This document shows, piece by piece, positions 7,724-16,400 of a DNA stretch of 35,103 nt. The translations under genes and the position numbers were made by a program. The notes below the pieces were generated by a model that saw nothing but the letters and a program-made list of their open reading frames with translations, was not told the origin of the DNA and did no database searches. Within the stretch, counting starts at the first letter, position 1. Each line of letters begins with the position of its first letter. The DNA comes from Gemmataceae bacterium (GTDB taxonomy: Bacteria; Planctomycetota; Planctomycetia; Gemmatales; Gemmataceae), in the NCBI GenBank assembly GCA_009697105.1, contig SIAQ01000051.1, positions 1 to 35,103 of the forward strand. The letters are read 5' to 3'.

Positions 7724-8056
7724 ATTTCTACCCTTTTCGTGGAGAAATGATATTCGATCGGTTCGTTCCCCGCGCGCAGAAGCGAGGCTATTATTTCATT
7801 GCACCGCGTAGCCCACTTGTCGAGTCGAATCGCGTTGAATTCTAAGCAGCGAATTCTCAAGTGACATGCACACCCGATTTTTGCCCTACATTTTGTGATA
7901 AAGTTGTTGCGAGCGGCCGACAATCGCGGTAGAATCAGCAAGGAATGAACGACTGGAATCTCCGCGCCGAAGAAAAATCAGCGACGCTGGGGAACGAAGA
8001 AACTCATGTCATCGATGCATCGATCCGGCCGATTCATTTAATCAAGGAGATCAGCC
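7724..8056. other. Divergent intergenic region
   Basis: 333 bp between the CAP gene (-) and the ARPP-1 gene (+). It holds the putative rightward promoter described at 7907-7935. A GAATTC-containing stretch around 7838-7860 shows short local repeats. I see no gene. Confidence 0.5.
7907..7935 (+). promoter_or_regulatory. Putative sigma-70 promoter of the ARPP-1 gene
   Basis: TTGCGA (7907-7912) and TAGAAT (7930-7935) are spaced by exactly 17 bp, with good matches to both consensus boxes. Transcription would start near 7942, leaving a leader of about 115 nt before the ATG at 8057. Confidence 0.55.
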
Positions 8057-9226
8057 ATGACCCATCGCGGCGCAATGTTGGTGTTGTCGGGATTTGTCAC
8101 TGCGGTATTCGTAGCCGGCGCGACGATGGTCGCGATCTATCCAAGCCTGGAGCGGGCCGCACGCCCTGGACAGCGAGTTGCTCAGCCGCAAGCTCCGGCG
8201 CCGTTATTGGATTTTCTCAATATCGCTGCCGACGAACCGGCTGTTGAACAACTCACGCCGATCGCCCAAGCGGATTCGCCCGCCGTTCGCGGCGAAGCGA
8301 TCAAGACGACCGACTACACAATCTCTGGCCCGCACACGCACAATAATCTCACCGTGTTTTTGATTCACGGCGGCGAGACGATGAAAAAGACAAACGTCGT
8401 GACGCTGCAAGAAGCGATCGAACAGAACGTCGCCATCGTGCATGAGACCGGCATGGGTCAACTGTTTATCGACAATCGCGGCAACGCCCCGCTCTTCATT
8501 CAGGCGGGCGATATCGTCAAAGGCGGCACTCAGGATCGCACACTGCCATACGATATGCTCGTCTCGGCGAATACGACACGGAACCCCGTGACCGCGCTGT
8601 GCGTCGAACAGGGGCGCTCGTTCCCGCGTGGCAACGAAGTCAGCACGTCGTTCGGTTCCGCGACGGAGCAACTGCCGAACCGCAAGTTGAAACTCGCCGC
8701 CGCCAAGCGATCGCAGGCTGAGGTCTGGCAGCAAGTGCAGGTGTTCCAGAATGATCTCACGCGGAACGTTGGTGCTCCCGTGCAGGCGAATCTCTCACGC
8801 ACCAGCTTGCAACTAACGCTCGAAAACCCGCTACTTCACCAACAAGTGCATCAATCGTTGGCGAAGCTCGCGGCAGTTGTCGAGGGGCAAGCCGATGTCA
8901 TCGGTTTCGCCGTCGCTATCAACGGCAAAGTTCACTCGGCGGATGTATACGGTTCAAACGCCCTGTTCGTGAAGCTATGGCCGAAGCTGATCCGAGCTAG
9001 CGCTGTCGAAGCCGTGGCCGAGCGTCAACCGGGTGCCGTTGCTGTCACGCTCGATGCGGATTCCGTGATGACTTTCCTCGCCGCAGCGGAGCAAGGGCAA
9101 GCGATGCGTGCCGGCGCGAATGGTACGACGGTGATTCGTCACGATACGGCCAATCATCTGCTGCTCGAAACCTGCAATCCGGGCGATCGCAATGTGGTGC
9201 TGCATCGCAGTTTTTTGGCGAAGTGA
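8057..9226 (+). CDS. Secreted ARPP-1 (DUF6569) family protein
   Basis: A 389-residue protein with an N-terminal membrane/signal segment (AMLVLSGFVTAVFVAGATMVAIY), then an ARPP-1 domain over roughly residues 95-345. Recognisable blocks are LTVFLIHGGE, TLQEAIEQN, PLFIQAGDIVKGGTQDRTLP and CVEQGRSFPRG. The domain was named from computational links with poly(ADP-ribose)/rhodanese/phosphatase gene sets, but its activity is not established. The downstream part (LAKLAAVVEGQADVIGFAVA, SADVYGSNALFVKLWPKLIR) also follows family pattern. The start at ATG 8057 is supported by AAGGAG 8 nt upstream. A good promoter lies ~120 bp upstream. It is convergent with the zinc-transport genes and closed by a 27-bp hairpin. 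Confidence 0.85.
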   Translation: MTHRGAMLVLSGFVTAVFVAGATMVAIYPSLERAARPGQRVAQPQAPAPLLDFLNIAADEPAVEQLTPIAQADSPAVRGEAIKTTDYTISGPHTHNNLTVFLIHGGETMKKTNVVTLQEAIEQNVAIVHETGMGQLFIDNRGNAPLFIQAGDIVKGGTQDRTLPYDMLVSANTTRNPVTALCVEQGRSFPRGNEVSTSFGSATEQLPNRKLKLAAAKRSQAEVWQQVQVFQNDLTRNVGAPVQANLSRTSLQLTLENPLLHQQVHQSLAKLAAVVEGQADVIGFAVAINGKVHSADVYGSNALFVKLWPKLIRASAVEAVAERQPGAVAVTLDADSVMTFLAAAEQGQAMRAGANGTTVIRHDTANHLLLETCNPGDRNVVLHRSFLAK

Positions 9227-9235
9227 TTTGCGCTA

Positions 9236-9315
9236 GTTTAGCCGCTCGCTTTCGGCGAGCGCGAATTGGTGCTGCACAACAGCAGATTGCGCTCGCCGAA
9301 AGCGAGCGGCTAAAC
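9236..9315. terminator. Perfect 27-bp hairpin between convergent genes
   Basis: Positions 9236-9262 (starting GTTTAGCCGCTCGCTTTCGG) are the exact reverse complement of 9289-9315, with a 26-nt loop. It fills the gap between the ARPP-1 gene (+) and the ATPase gene (-) almost completely. It probably terminates both transcripts and is likely also a dispersed repeat. Confidence 0.75.
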
Positions 9316-9318
9316 AAA

Positions 9319-10086
9319 TCACCCGTCCGTATGACTGTGCTGATGATCGTGCACGAACATCCCGAAGTTGACACCGAAGACTTGCTGCAACATGTTCGGC
9401 GTGATTTCATTCGGGGCGGCCTGGCAATGGACTTGGCCGTCCTTAACACATATCACGCGATGCACGTGTTTGCCGACCATCGAGAGGTCGTGCGATACGA
9501 GCAGAATGGTGGTCCCCTTTTCGCGATTGAGCCGGCTGATGAGGTCGTAGAATTGTTCTTGACCGGAAACGTCGATTCCCGATGCAGGTTCATCGAGCAA
9601 TAGGAGTTCGGGTTCAGGCTGTAAGGCCAGGGCGAGCAAGACACGCTGGCGCTCACCGCCCGAGATTTTTTCCAAGGGCCTATCCAGGAGGCGAATATCC
9701 GCACCAACGGCGTGTAGCATCTCCGCCTTGGTGGCGTGGACCTTGCGCGAGAAGCCGAAGAAGATCGGGCGTCGCTGCATTGCCAAGCCGAGCAGGTCGC
9801 GCACGGTCAGCGGCATGGACGAGTCGATCGTTAATTTTTGCGGCACATAGCCGACGTGGCGCGGGTCGGGATGACGGTGGTCGTGGCCGCAGTGGAACGT
9901 GATCTCGCCGCGATAGGGAATTTCTCGTAGTATGGCGCGCAGCAGCGTCGTCTTGCCCGACCCATTGAGGCCGAGCACTGCCGTGATTTGGCCGCGCGGC
10001 AACTCGGCGTTCAGCCCGCGCAAGACCGGGTTGCCGCCGAGTTCAACATGCAGATCGCGTACCGAGACAAGGGCCGATGTGGTCAT
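9319..10086 (-). CDS. znuC: Zinc/manganese ABC transporter ATP-binding protein
   Basis: A 255-residue ABC ATPase. Walker A is GLNGSGKT at 39-46, the signature ISGGERQ at 141-147, Walker B LLLLDEP at 161-167 and the switch His at 199 (SHD). Similarity is to the ZnuC/TroB/MntB metal-uptake branch, and the C terminus ends in a His-rich tail (HDHQHSH, 246-252), common in zinc ATPases. Its ATG overlaps the stop of the upstream binding-protein gene (ATGA), so they form one operon. It would energise metal import through a ZnuB-type permease, but no permease gene follows: the operon ends at the hairpin 9236-9315. The permease must be elsewhere or lost. Zinc is favoured over manganese by the His-rich segments here and in the partner, but this is an inference. 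Confidence 0.92.
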   Translation of the reverse strand: MTTSALVSVRDLHVELGGNPVLRGLNAELPRGQITAVLGLNGSGKTTLLRAILREIPYRGEITFHCGHDHRHPDPRHVGYVPQKLTIDSSMPLTVRDLLGLAMQRRPIFFGFSRKVHATKAEMLHAVGADIRLLDRPLEKISGGERQRVLLALALQPEPELLLLDEPASGIDVSGQEQFYDLISRLNREKGTTILLVSHDLSMVGKHVHRVICVKDGQVHCQAAPNEITPNMLQQVFGVNFGMFVHDHQHSHTDG

Positions 10087-11075
10087 TGGAACGCCTTGGC
10101 AAGCGCGTCGATATTCTCGCGCATTTTGTTGAGGAAGAACGCGGAATCGGGATTGACGCTGCCTGTGGCGATCGGCGCCGTCTCCAGCGGATCGATCGTC
10201 ACGATCTTGACGTCGATTTTGTCACGCTTGAGCGAATCCCGCAAAACCTCGGCCTGGGCTGACGAATATTGCGGCTCGACGGCGATGACGCGCACGTTCT
10301 TTTCCTTCACAATCGCTGCAAGCTGGCTCATCGCGACGGGGTCGGCGTCCATGCCCGGCCGCAGTTGAAACGAACCGACGATTTTGAAGTCGAACGCCTC
10401 CGCAAAATATTCGAGGGCTTCGTGCATTGTCAAGATATTTCTGTTTTCCTTGTCAATTCCGTCGAACGCCTTCTTGCCGTAGGTCTGAATCTCGCTCATT
10501 TTCTCGCCAAACGCCTTGGCACGCTGCGCGAACTTGTCCTTTTTGACGGGATCGAGTTCGCCCAGTTTCGCCGCGATGATTCTCGCCATGGCCGTCGCCT
10601 GTTTCGGCCCCAACCAAATATGCGGATCGTGAGGCCCGTGGAGGCACGGTTTTCCATCGCCATGATCGTGCTTGTGCTTGTTTTTTTGGATCAGGTCATC
10701 ATCTTCCTTTTTCAGGACCTGGCCAACATTCAGACGCGACAATTTCCGATTTTGGTGCGTCCGCAACATTCGGCCCACGAAGTCATCATCAAGCGTCAGA
10801 CCGTTGTAGATTAGCAGATCGGCGTCATTGACCTTGAAGACGTCCGTTGCCGCGCCTTCATAGCCATGCGGACCTTGGCCGGAAAGCATCGACAACACAT
10901 AGGCGTCCTCGCCAGCGATGGCGTACGTGATCGCATAGAGCGGCGGAAAAGTGACGAGAACCTTAATCTGGCCCGGCTTGGCTTCTTTCCAATATTCGGG
11001 CGGTCGGCTGCAACTCGCCACGGACAGAAACATTGCTGTAACTACAGGATAAAAAAGAAGATGGGTTCGTCGCAT
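10083..11075 (-). CDS. znuA: Zinc/manganese ABC transporter binding lipoprotein
   Basis: A 330-residue TroA/ZnuA-type (cluster A-I) solute-binding protein. A signal peptide with lipobox SVASC makes it a predicted lipoprotein. Metal-site blocks are GPHGYE, DPHIWLGP, MHEALEYFAEAF and the late VTIDPL, which supply three His and one Asp. Between the first two is a charged His-rich loop (KNKHKHDHGDGK) typical of zinc-binding members. The ATG at 11075 is used; a GTG three codons upstream (11084) is an alternative start. It is followed without a gap by the ATPase gene. The partial dyad at 11112-11137 may be a metal-responsive operator. Confidence 0.93.
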   Translation of the reverse strand: MRRTHLLFYPVVTAMFLSVASCSRPPEYWKEAKPGQIKVLVTFPPLYAITYAIAGEDAYVLSMLSGQGPHGYEGAATDVFKVNDADLLIYNGLTLDDDFVGRMLRTHQNRKLSRLNVGQVLKKEDDDLIQKNKHKHDHGDGKPCLHGPHDPHIWLGPKQATAMARIIAAKLGELDPVKKDKFAQRAKAFGEKMSEIQTYGKKAFDGIDKENRNILTMHEALEYFAEAFDFKIVGSFQLRPGMDADPVAMSQLAAIVKEKNVRVIAVEPQYSSAQAEVLRDSLKRDKIDVKIVTIDPLETAPIATGSVNPDSAFFLNKMRENIDALAKAFQ

Positions 11076-11111
11076 GATATTCACTCGTAGGGGGCAACGG
11101 AGCGGGTTTAC

Positions 11112-11137
11112 TTTGTTATACGTTTTATCTTATCAAA
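11112..11137 (-). promoter_or_regulatory. Candidate Zur/Fur-type operator at znuA
   Basis: An A+T-rich 26-bp stretch begins TTTGTTATA and ends TTATCAAA, so its ends form a near-perfect dyad (TTTGwTAw). Reading toward znuA it includes TATAAC, a possible -10 box, about 37 bp before the ATG. Zinc-uptake genes are usually repressed by Zur at such sites. No regulator gene is in the window, and the match to known boxes is only partial. Confidence 0.35.
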
Positions 11138-11263
11138 CCGTTCGGCCGTTGGGTGAAAAAAAGTGAACGACAGAATTCGGCCACGGAGTCGCGCTGGGTA
11201 TTGATTCCTTGAATGTCGCGAATAGCATGGCGTTGTCTCGATTCTCCCTCGGACGCTATTTTC

Positions 11264-12364
11264 ATGCCAACCCTCCGCGTCAATCTTGGTCCGCGCAGCT
11301 ACGATATTGCGATTGCATCGGCTTGCCTTGCCAGGATCGGCGCGTTTGCCGCTGAGCGTGCACGGGGCAGGAACGTGCTGATCGTCACCGACATCAATGC
11401 CAGGCCGCACGCGGAGCAAGTCGGCGTCAGTCTCAGCGCAGCCGGGTTCCGCGTGGCCGCGGTCGAGCGGCCATCGGGTGAAGCTCAGAAGTCGCTGGCG
11501 GCACTGTCCGATCTGCTCGACGCGCTCGTCGATCTGCCGGCGGATCGACGCTCACTCGTTGTCGCCGTCGGCGGCGGGGTGATCGGCGATCTCGCTGGCT
11601 TCGCGGCGGCGGCGTATGCGCGCGGCGTTCCGTTCTTGCAAGTGCCCACCACACTGCTCGCCATGGTCGATAGCTCCGTCGGCGGGAAGGTCGGCGTCAA
11701 CCATCCGCGTGCCAAGAACATGATCGGCGCGTTCCACCAGCCCATCGGCGTCTTCATTGATGTCGCCACGCTGCGCACCCTGCCCGAACGCGAATTTCGC
11801 AGCGGCTTGGCTGAGGTCGTGAAATATGGCGTCATCCTCGATGCCGACTTCTTCGCGTTTCTTGAACGCGACTACGAAAAAATTTTGATGCGCGATGCTG
11901 ACGCAATCCAGCAAATCGTCCTGCGTTCGTGCGAGTTGAAAGCACATGTTGTCGAGCAGGATGAGCGTGAAGAAACCGACATCCGCGCCAAGCTCAACTA
12001 TGGCCATACCTTCGCGCATGCCTTCGAGACGGCCGGCAACTACGGGCATTGGCTGCACGGCGAAGCGGTCTCCGCGGGAATGATCTGTGCCAGCCGATTG
12101 GCCGAGCGCCGCGGGTTGATCGGAGCCGATGTCACCGATCGCCAGCTGCGTTTGCTTCGCGCGTCCAGCTTGCCGATCGCGCCGGAAGCTTGGCCGATCG
12201 ACGACCTGGTAAAGACGATGCGAAAGGATAAAAAGGCAGTCTGCGGGCAAATGCGTTTCATCCTGCCGACACGCCTGGGCGAAGTCGCCCTGTTCGACGA
12301 TGTGCCCGAATCCGACGTGCGGGCGGTATTGGAATCCTCACGCAATGGATTGAAATCGATGTAG
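11264..12364 (+). CDS. aroB: 3-dehydroquinate synthase
   Basis: A 366-residue cytoplasmic enzyme that converts DAHP to 3-dehydroquinate, the second step of the shikimate pathway, using NAD+ and a divalent metal. The glycine-rich NAD site GGGVIGDLAGF lies at 103-113. The blocks QVPTTLLAMVDSSVGGKVGV (127-146) and NHPRAKNMIGAF (147-158) follow. The metal ligands are E184 (GLAEVVKYG), H248 (YGHTFAH) and H265 (WLHGEAVS). Length is normal for AroB. The start at ATG 11264 matches the usual N terminus; the frame opens 17 codons earlier without homology. It stands alone among pathway genes. The stop codon lies inside the left arm of the inverted repeat 12360-12445. Confidence 0.97.
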   Translation: MPTLRVNLGPRSYDIAIASACLARIGAFAAERARGRNVLIVTDINARPHAEQVGVSLSAAGFRVAAVERPSGEAQKSLAALSDLLDALVDLPADRRSLVVAVGGGVIGDLAGFAAAAYARGVPFLQVPTTLLAMVDSSVGGKVGVNHPRAKNMIGAFHQPIGVFIDVATLRTLPEREFRSGLAEVVKYGVILDADFFAFLERDYEKILMRDADAIQQIVLRSCELKAHVVEQDEREETDIRAKLNYGHTFAHAFETAGNYGHWLHGEAVSAGMICASRLAERRGLIGADVTDRQLRLLRASSLPIAPEAWPIDDLVKTMRKDKKAVCGQMRFILPTRLGEVALFDDVPESDVRAVLESSRNGLKSM

Positions 12365-12445
12365 GGTGTGTCAAGCGCCAGCGACGACGCACCATGAACC
12401 ACCGAGGGACTGGTGCGTCGGCGCTGGCGCTTGACACACCCTACA
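12360..12445. terminator. Long hairpin after aroB
   Basis: The left arm 12360-12393 (starting TGTAGGGTGTGTCAAGCGCC) pairs with 12411-12445 with a single-base bulge over ~34 bp. The loop is ~17 nt. The arm begins within the aroB stop codon. It is a dispersed-type repeat that probably ends the aroB transcript. Confidence 0.7.
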
Positions 12446-12470
12446 ATCTATCTTTTGAGGGATTCTAATT

Positions 12471-13331
12471 ATGTTCAAATTCGTAGTCGGCATCGTTGCA
12501 TTCGTCGCCACGGGGACCGTCGCCATTCCCGGCGACGCCGACAATCTCAAGAAGGCCGTCAGCTTCTATGCATCGTTCGACGAGGCACTGACGCCCGAGG
12601 TCGGCGTGGGCACGTTGTCAACGCGATTCAACACGAAGGAAGCGGGCAAGTTCGTCATCGAACCCGGCTACGACAAGACCAAATTCCGCATCGCCAAAGG
12701 CCAAGGCGTCGGCGGCGGCGGTTGCCTCGAAGCCGTGGATGTGCTGCCGAACAACGGGCGCATCTTCTTTCCGATGAAGACCAACCTCGCGTTCAAGAAG
12801 GGCGGCTGGGGCGGGGCGTTTAGCATGTGGATCAACACCGATCCCAATACGCTGCTCAAGACCACGTTCTGCGATCCGATTCAGATTACGCAGAACGGCG
12901 CTAACAACGGCGGCATCTGGTTCGACTTCAACAACGCCAAACCGCGCGACATGCGCATGGGCGTCTTTGCCGCCGTTCCCACCGGCAAGGTCGGCATCAA
13001 GGAAGAAGACCCGAACGCTCCGATGGTCCGCGTACCGATGGTCGGCTTCAAAGTTGGCAAATGGCATCACGTCGTCGTATCGTGGTCCAATTTCGACACC
13101 GGCAAAGCCGACGCGATTTCCACGCTCTACATCGACGGCAAGAAGATCGGCGATGTCCAAGACCGCCCGATCGCGATGGACTGGGACGTCGAAAAAGCGG
13201 GCATCTACGTGGCCGTCAATTACGTCGGATTGCTCGACGAGATGGCGCTGTTCAATCGCGCGTTGACTGGCGATGATGTCGCGCGGTTACACGCTACGCC
13301 GGGGTTGCTGTCGCCGAATCGGAAGAAATAG
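12471..13331 (+). CDS. Secreted LamG-like (concanavalin A-type) protein
   Basis: A 286-residue protein with a short signal peptide (VVGIVAFVATGTVA) and a jelly-roll LamG/laminin-G-3-type fold. Blocks are AVSFYASFDEALTPE near the mature N terminus, GGWGGAFSMWINTDP at about 105-120, KVGKWHHVVVSWSNFD (about 190-205), STLYIDGKKIGDV, and the closing YVGLLDEMALFNRALTGDD. The last block is the usual end of these domains in planctomycete secreted proteins. It may bind carbohydrate or another surface ligand; no catalytic residues are visible. A spaced AGGG precedes the ATG. It is followed by the HzsA-like gene on the same strand, separated by a 32-bp perfect hairpin, so the pair may be functionally linked but separately transcribed. 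Confidence 0.85.
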   Translation: MFKFVVGIVAFVATGTVAIPGDADNLKKAVSFYASFDEALTPEVGVGTLSTRFNTKEAGKFVIEPGYDKTKFRIAKGQGVGGGGCLEAVDVLPNNGRIFFPMKTNLAFKKGGWGGAFSMWINTDPNTLLKTTFCDPIQITQNGANNGGIWFDFNNAKPRDMRMGVFAAVPTGKVGIKEEDPNAPMVRVPMVGFKVGKWHHVVVSWSNFDTGKADAISTLYIDGKKIGDVQDRPIAMDWDVEKAGIYVAVNYVGLLDEMALFNRALTGDDVARLHATPGLLSPNRKK

Positions 13332-13342
13332 CGAATTTGCAC

Positions 13343-13422
13343 GCCCAGGGGTGAGGTACTCCGAACCCCTGGGATCAATCGCCGCGTCTATCCCAGGGGT
13401 TCGGAGTACCTCACCCCTGGGC
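13343..13422. repeat. Perfect 32-bp inverted repeat, family C
   Basis: Positions 13343-13374 (starting GCCCAGGGGTGAGGTACTCC) are the exact reverse complement of 13391-13422, with a 16-nt loop. Each arm carries its own inner CCCAGGGG/CCCCTGGG dyad. The right arm is followed by TTGTTATTTTT, so it can act as a terminator. A single-arm relative lies at 17116-17150. Confidence 0.85.
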
Positions 13423-13453
13423 TTGTTATTTTTCAACATAAAGGGGGACTACG

Positions 13454-16400
13454 ATGCGCCGTGTTGCCATGATTCTCATCGCGGGCGGGATGCTCGCACT
13501 TGCCACGTTTGGCGTGCAGGCTCAGCCGGACAAGAAGAAGCTGTACCTCGATCCGATTAACACCAAGGTGCCGCACATCTCCACCGACAAGACGGTGAAG
13601 CTCGACTACGACATCGTCTACGTCCGAGCCAAACGCGCGGGCGATAAAATTCACAAACGCTACTTCAGTGATTTCTCGTCTCCCGTCACGTTCGAGGCCG
13701 GCGCCGACCTGATGCTGCTCAAGCCCGACGGCAAGGAAGAGCTGCTCGTCCCCGGCGGCGAGGGTTCGATCACCGATCCGTTTGTCGCGTTCGATGGCCA
13801 ATGGGTCTATTACGTGCATGTCCATCACTTGCAAAAGTACAGCCAATGGAACCCGCCGCGCCAGGGTGCGGATATTTACAAGATTCATGTGCCGACGCGC
13901 AAGATCGTTCGGCTCACGAATCAGCAATTCGACCCGAACACGGGGGCGGCCAACTGGTCCAAGGATTATCGCAAATCGGAGCCAGGCAAGAGCCATTTCG
14001 AGTATGGCGTCTACAACATGGGGCCATGCCCGCTGCCCGGCGGACGCATCGTCTTCACGAGCAATCGCGAAGGCTATCGGCCAGCGAAAGGCTACCCCGC
14101 CGTCGCGCTGCAGCTCTTCGTCATGGACGACCGCGACACCAGCATCGGCGACTTCGACACGCCGACGAATCTCGAAAAGATCGGCCACATGAACATCTCA
14201 GGCACGCTGCATCCGGTGATACTCAAGGATGGCCGCATCATGTACAGTACGCTCGAATCACAAGGCGCCCGCAGCGACATCCTGTGGGGCGTGTGGACGA
14301 TTCGCCCAGACGGCACCGACTGGAACCCGCTCGTCAGCGCGTTCGATCCGGGCGGCGCGCCGAACGGCTTCCATTTCCAGACGCAGCTCAGCGATGGCTC
14401 GTTGGTCATCGAGCAATACTACAACCAGAACAACAGTGGGTTCGGCTCATACATCAAGATGCCGGCGACACCGCCCAAAGGTTCCGCCGGCTTCGGTCCC
14501 GGCTACATGAGCGATCCTCGCAACCAACCCTGGCGGCAGGGTCGGCATGACAACGGCAACCCGCGCACCTATCGCATGCCGTTCATGCCCACCGGTTCCA
14601 TCGCGCTTACCCCATTCGCGCTCGGCGGCGAAGGCACCGCAGACCGCTCCATTCGCGGCGACAAGACCTCGCCCGCCGTTGGCAAGGTCACACATCCCTC
14701 CGGAGCACCGAACAACCACCTGCTGACTGCCTATTCCACAGGCCCAGCCAACCACCAGTACACGTATTTGCCGCAAATCGACAGCGGCATCTATCTCATG
14801 AAAAACGGCGACATCGTCGATGAACCGGCCCAGATGCTGCTCATCAAAAACGATCCCGAGTACAACGAGTGCTGGCCGCGTGCTCTCGTTTCCTACGAGC
14901 GCATCTATGGCGTCAAGGAACCGACGCTGCTGCCTCGCCTCGCCAACGATGGCAAAGAATCGAAGCTGCTGCCCGAAGGCACGCCGTTCGCGCTGATCGG
15001 CACCTCCAGCATGTACAAACGCGAGAGCTACCCGAACGGCGTCGTACCCAAGGGTTCGGTCACCTCGACCTACGCAGGCGGTAAGGACCCTTGGAAAGGC
15101 CTCGACGCCTTCACCAGTCATGGCAACGGCTCGCCGCTCAACTGGCACAACCAGGGCGCCGACGCCGGTCTCTACACGAACGACGATGTGCACGCCATCC
15201 GCATCCTCGTCATGGAACCGACGACCGAACGCAAAGGCGCGAACTCGGGCCGACGCTTCAACAATCATGCCAACGAACGGTTGCGCATTATAGGTGAAGT
15301 TCCTGTACGTCATTTCTCGGATAGCAAGCAGCCGATGGACCCCGATGGCAACCCCGACACCAGCTTCCTCGCCAAGATACCCGCCGACACCGCGTTCACG
15401 TTTCAGACGATCGACAAGCACGGCATGGTGCTCAACATGTCGCAGACCTGGCATCAACTGCGGCCCGGCGAAGTTCGCCACAACTGCGGCGGCTGCCACG
15501 CGCACAGCCAGGAGCCGACCGATTTTGCCAAGACCACGGCGAACAAGGCGGATTACAAAGTATGGGATCTCGTCAACGCCACGCCGCTCGTCACCGACAA
15601 ATCGCGCGACGAATCGAAACGTCAATGGGACGTGAAGAGCGACACCGGCGTTCGCACCGTCAAAGGCGCGGTCAACGTCGAGTATCATCGCGATATCCGC
15701 CCGATTTTCAATCGTAGCTGTGTCGCCTGTCACACGGCGAAAGACGGCAAGGAACCCGCAGCCAATCTCGACCTCGACGCGGATCATCGCAGCGTCAACA
15801 TCGAGTACCGCGGCGCGATGCCTGAAACTTACGTCCGCCTCGCCATGGACGGTGCCGCAAAGTTTGGCCATAAGCCGGTCGGCTGGGATAGCTGGGGTTC
15901 GTCCAACGCATCGCGCTATATTCGCAAGTTCCAGGCCAGGCGAAGCATGCTCGTCTGGAAGATTTTCGGCGAACGGCTCGACGGCTTCAGCAACGACGAT
16001 CACCCGTCCGAGACGAAACCCGGCGCGAAGACGCTGTCGTTGAAAGGTGAGGAGATCGACCTGGCCAAGAACCGCTCGCGCCAGGATATCGATTACCTCC
16101 CGCCAATGATGCCGCCGCCTGGCGCGGTGAAGGCGGGCAAGGTGCATGCGCTCAGCGATGAAGACAAACGAACGCTGGTACGATGGATCGATCTCGGCTG
16201 CCCGCTAGACCAGGAGGCAGGAGTCGGGGGTCAGGAGTCAGGAATCAAAGGCACGGGCTTTGGCTGGATGCTGGACGACAATCGGCCGATCCTTTCGCTC
16301 AGCACGCCCGTCGCCGGCCGAAATGCCGAGATCACCCGGCTCGTCATCGGTATGCACGACTATGGTTCGGGCCTCGACTTGACCAAGCTTACCGTCACCG

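Noticed and set aside
7945..8247. Open frame in the ARPP-1 leader
   Set aside because: The AAGGA sequence touches the ATG with no spacing, and the frame overlaps the real gene out of frame.
11552..12250. Long minus-strand open frame over aroB
   Set aside because: Fully antisense to a well-supported gene, with no family resemblance.
14447..16147. 566-codon minus-strand open frame
   Set aside because: It lies antisense to the HzsA-like gene in a G+C-rich coding stretch. The translation is low in meaningful pattern and rich in Arg/Val/Ala, as expected for a shadow frame.
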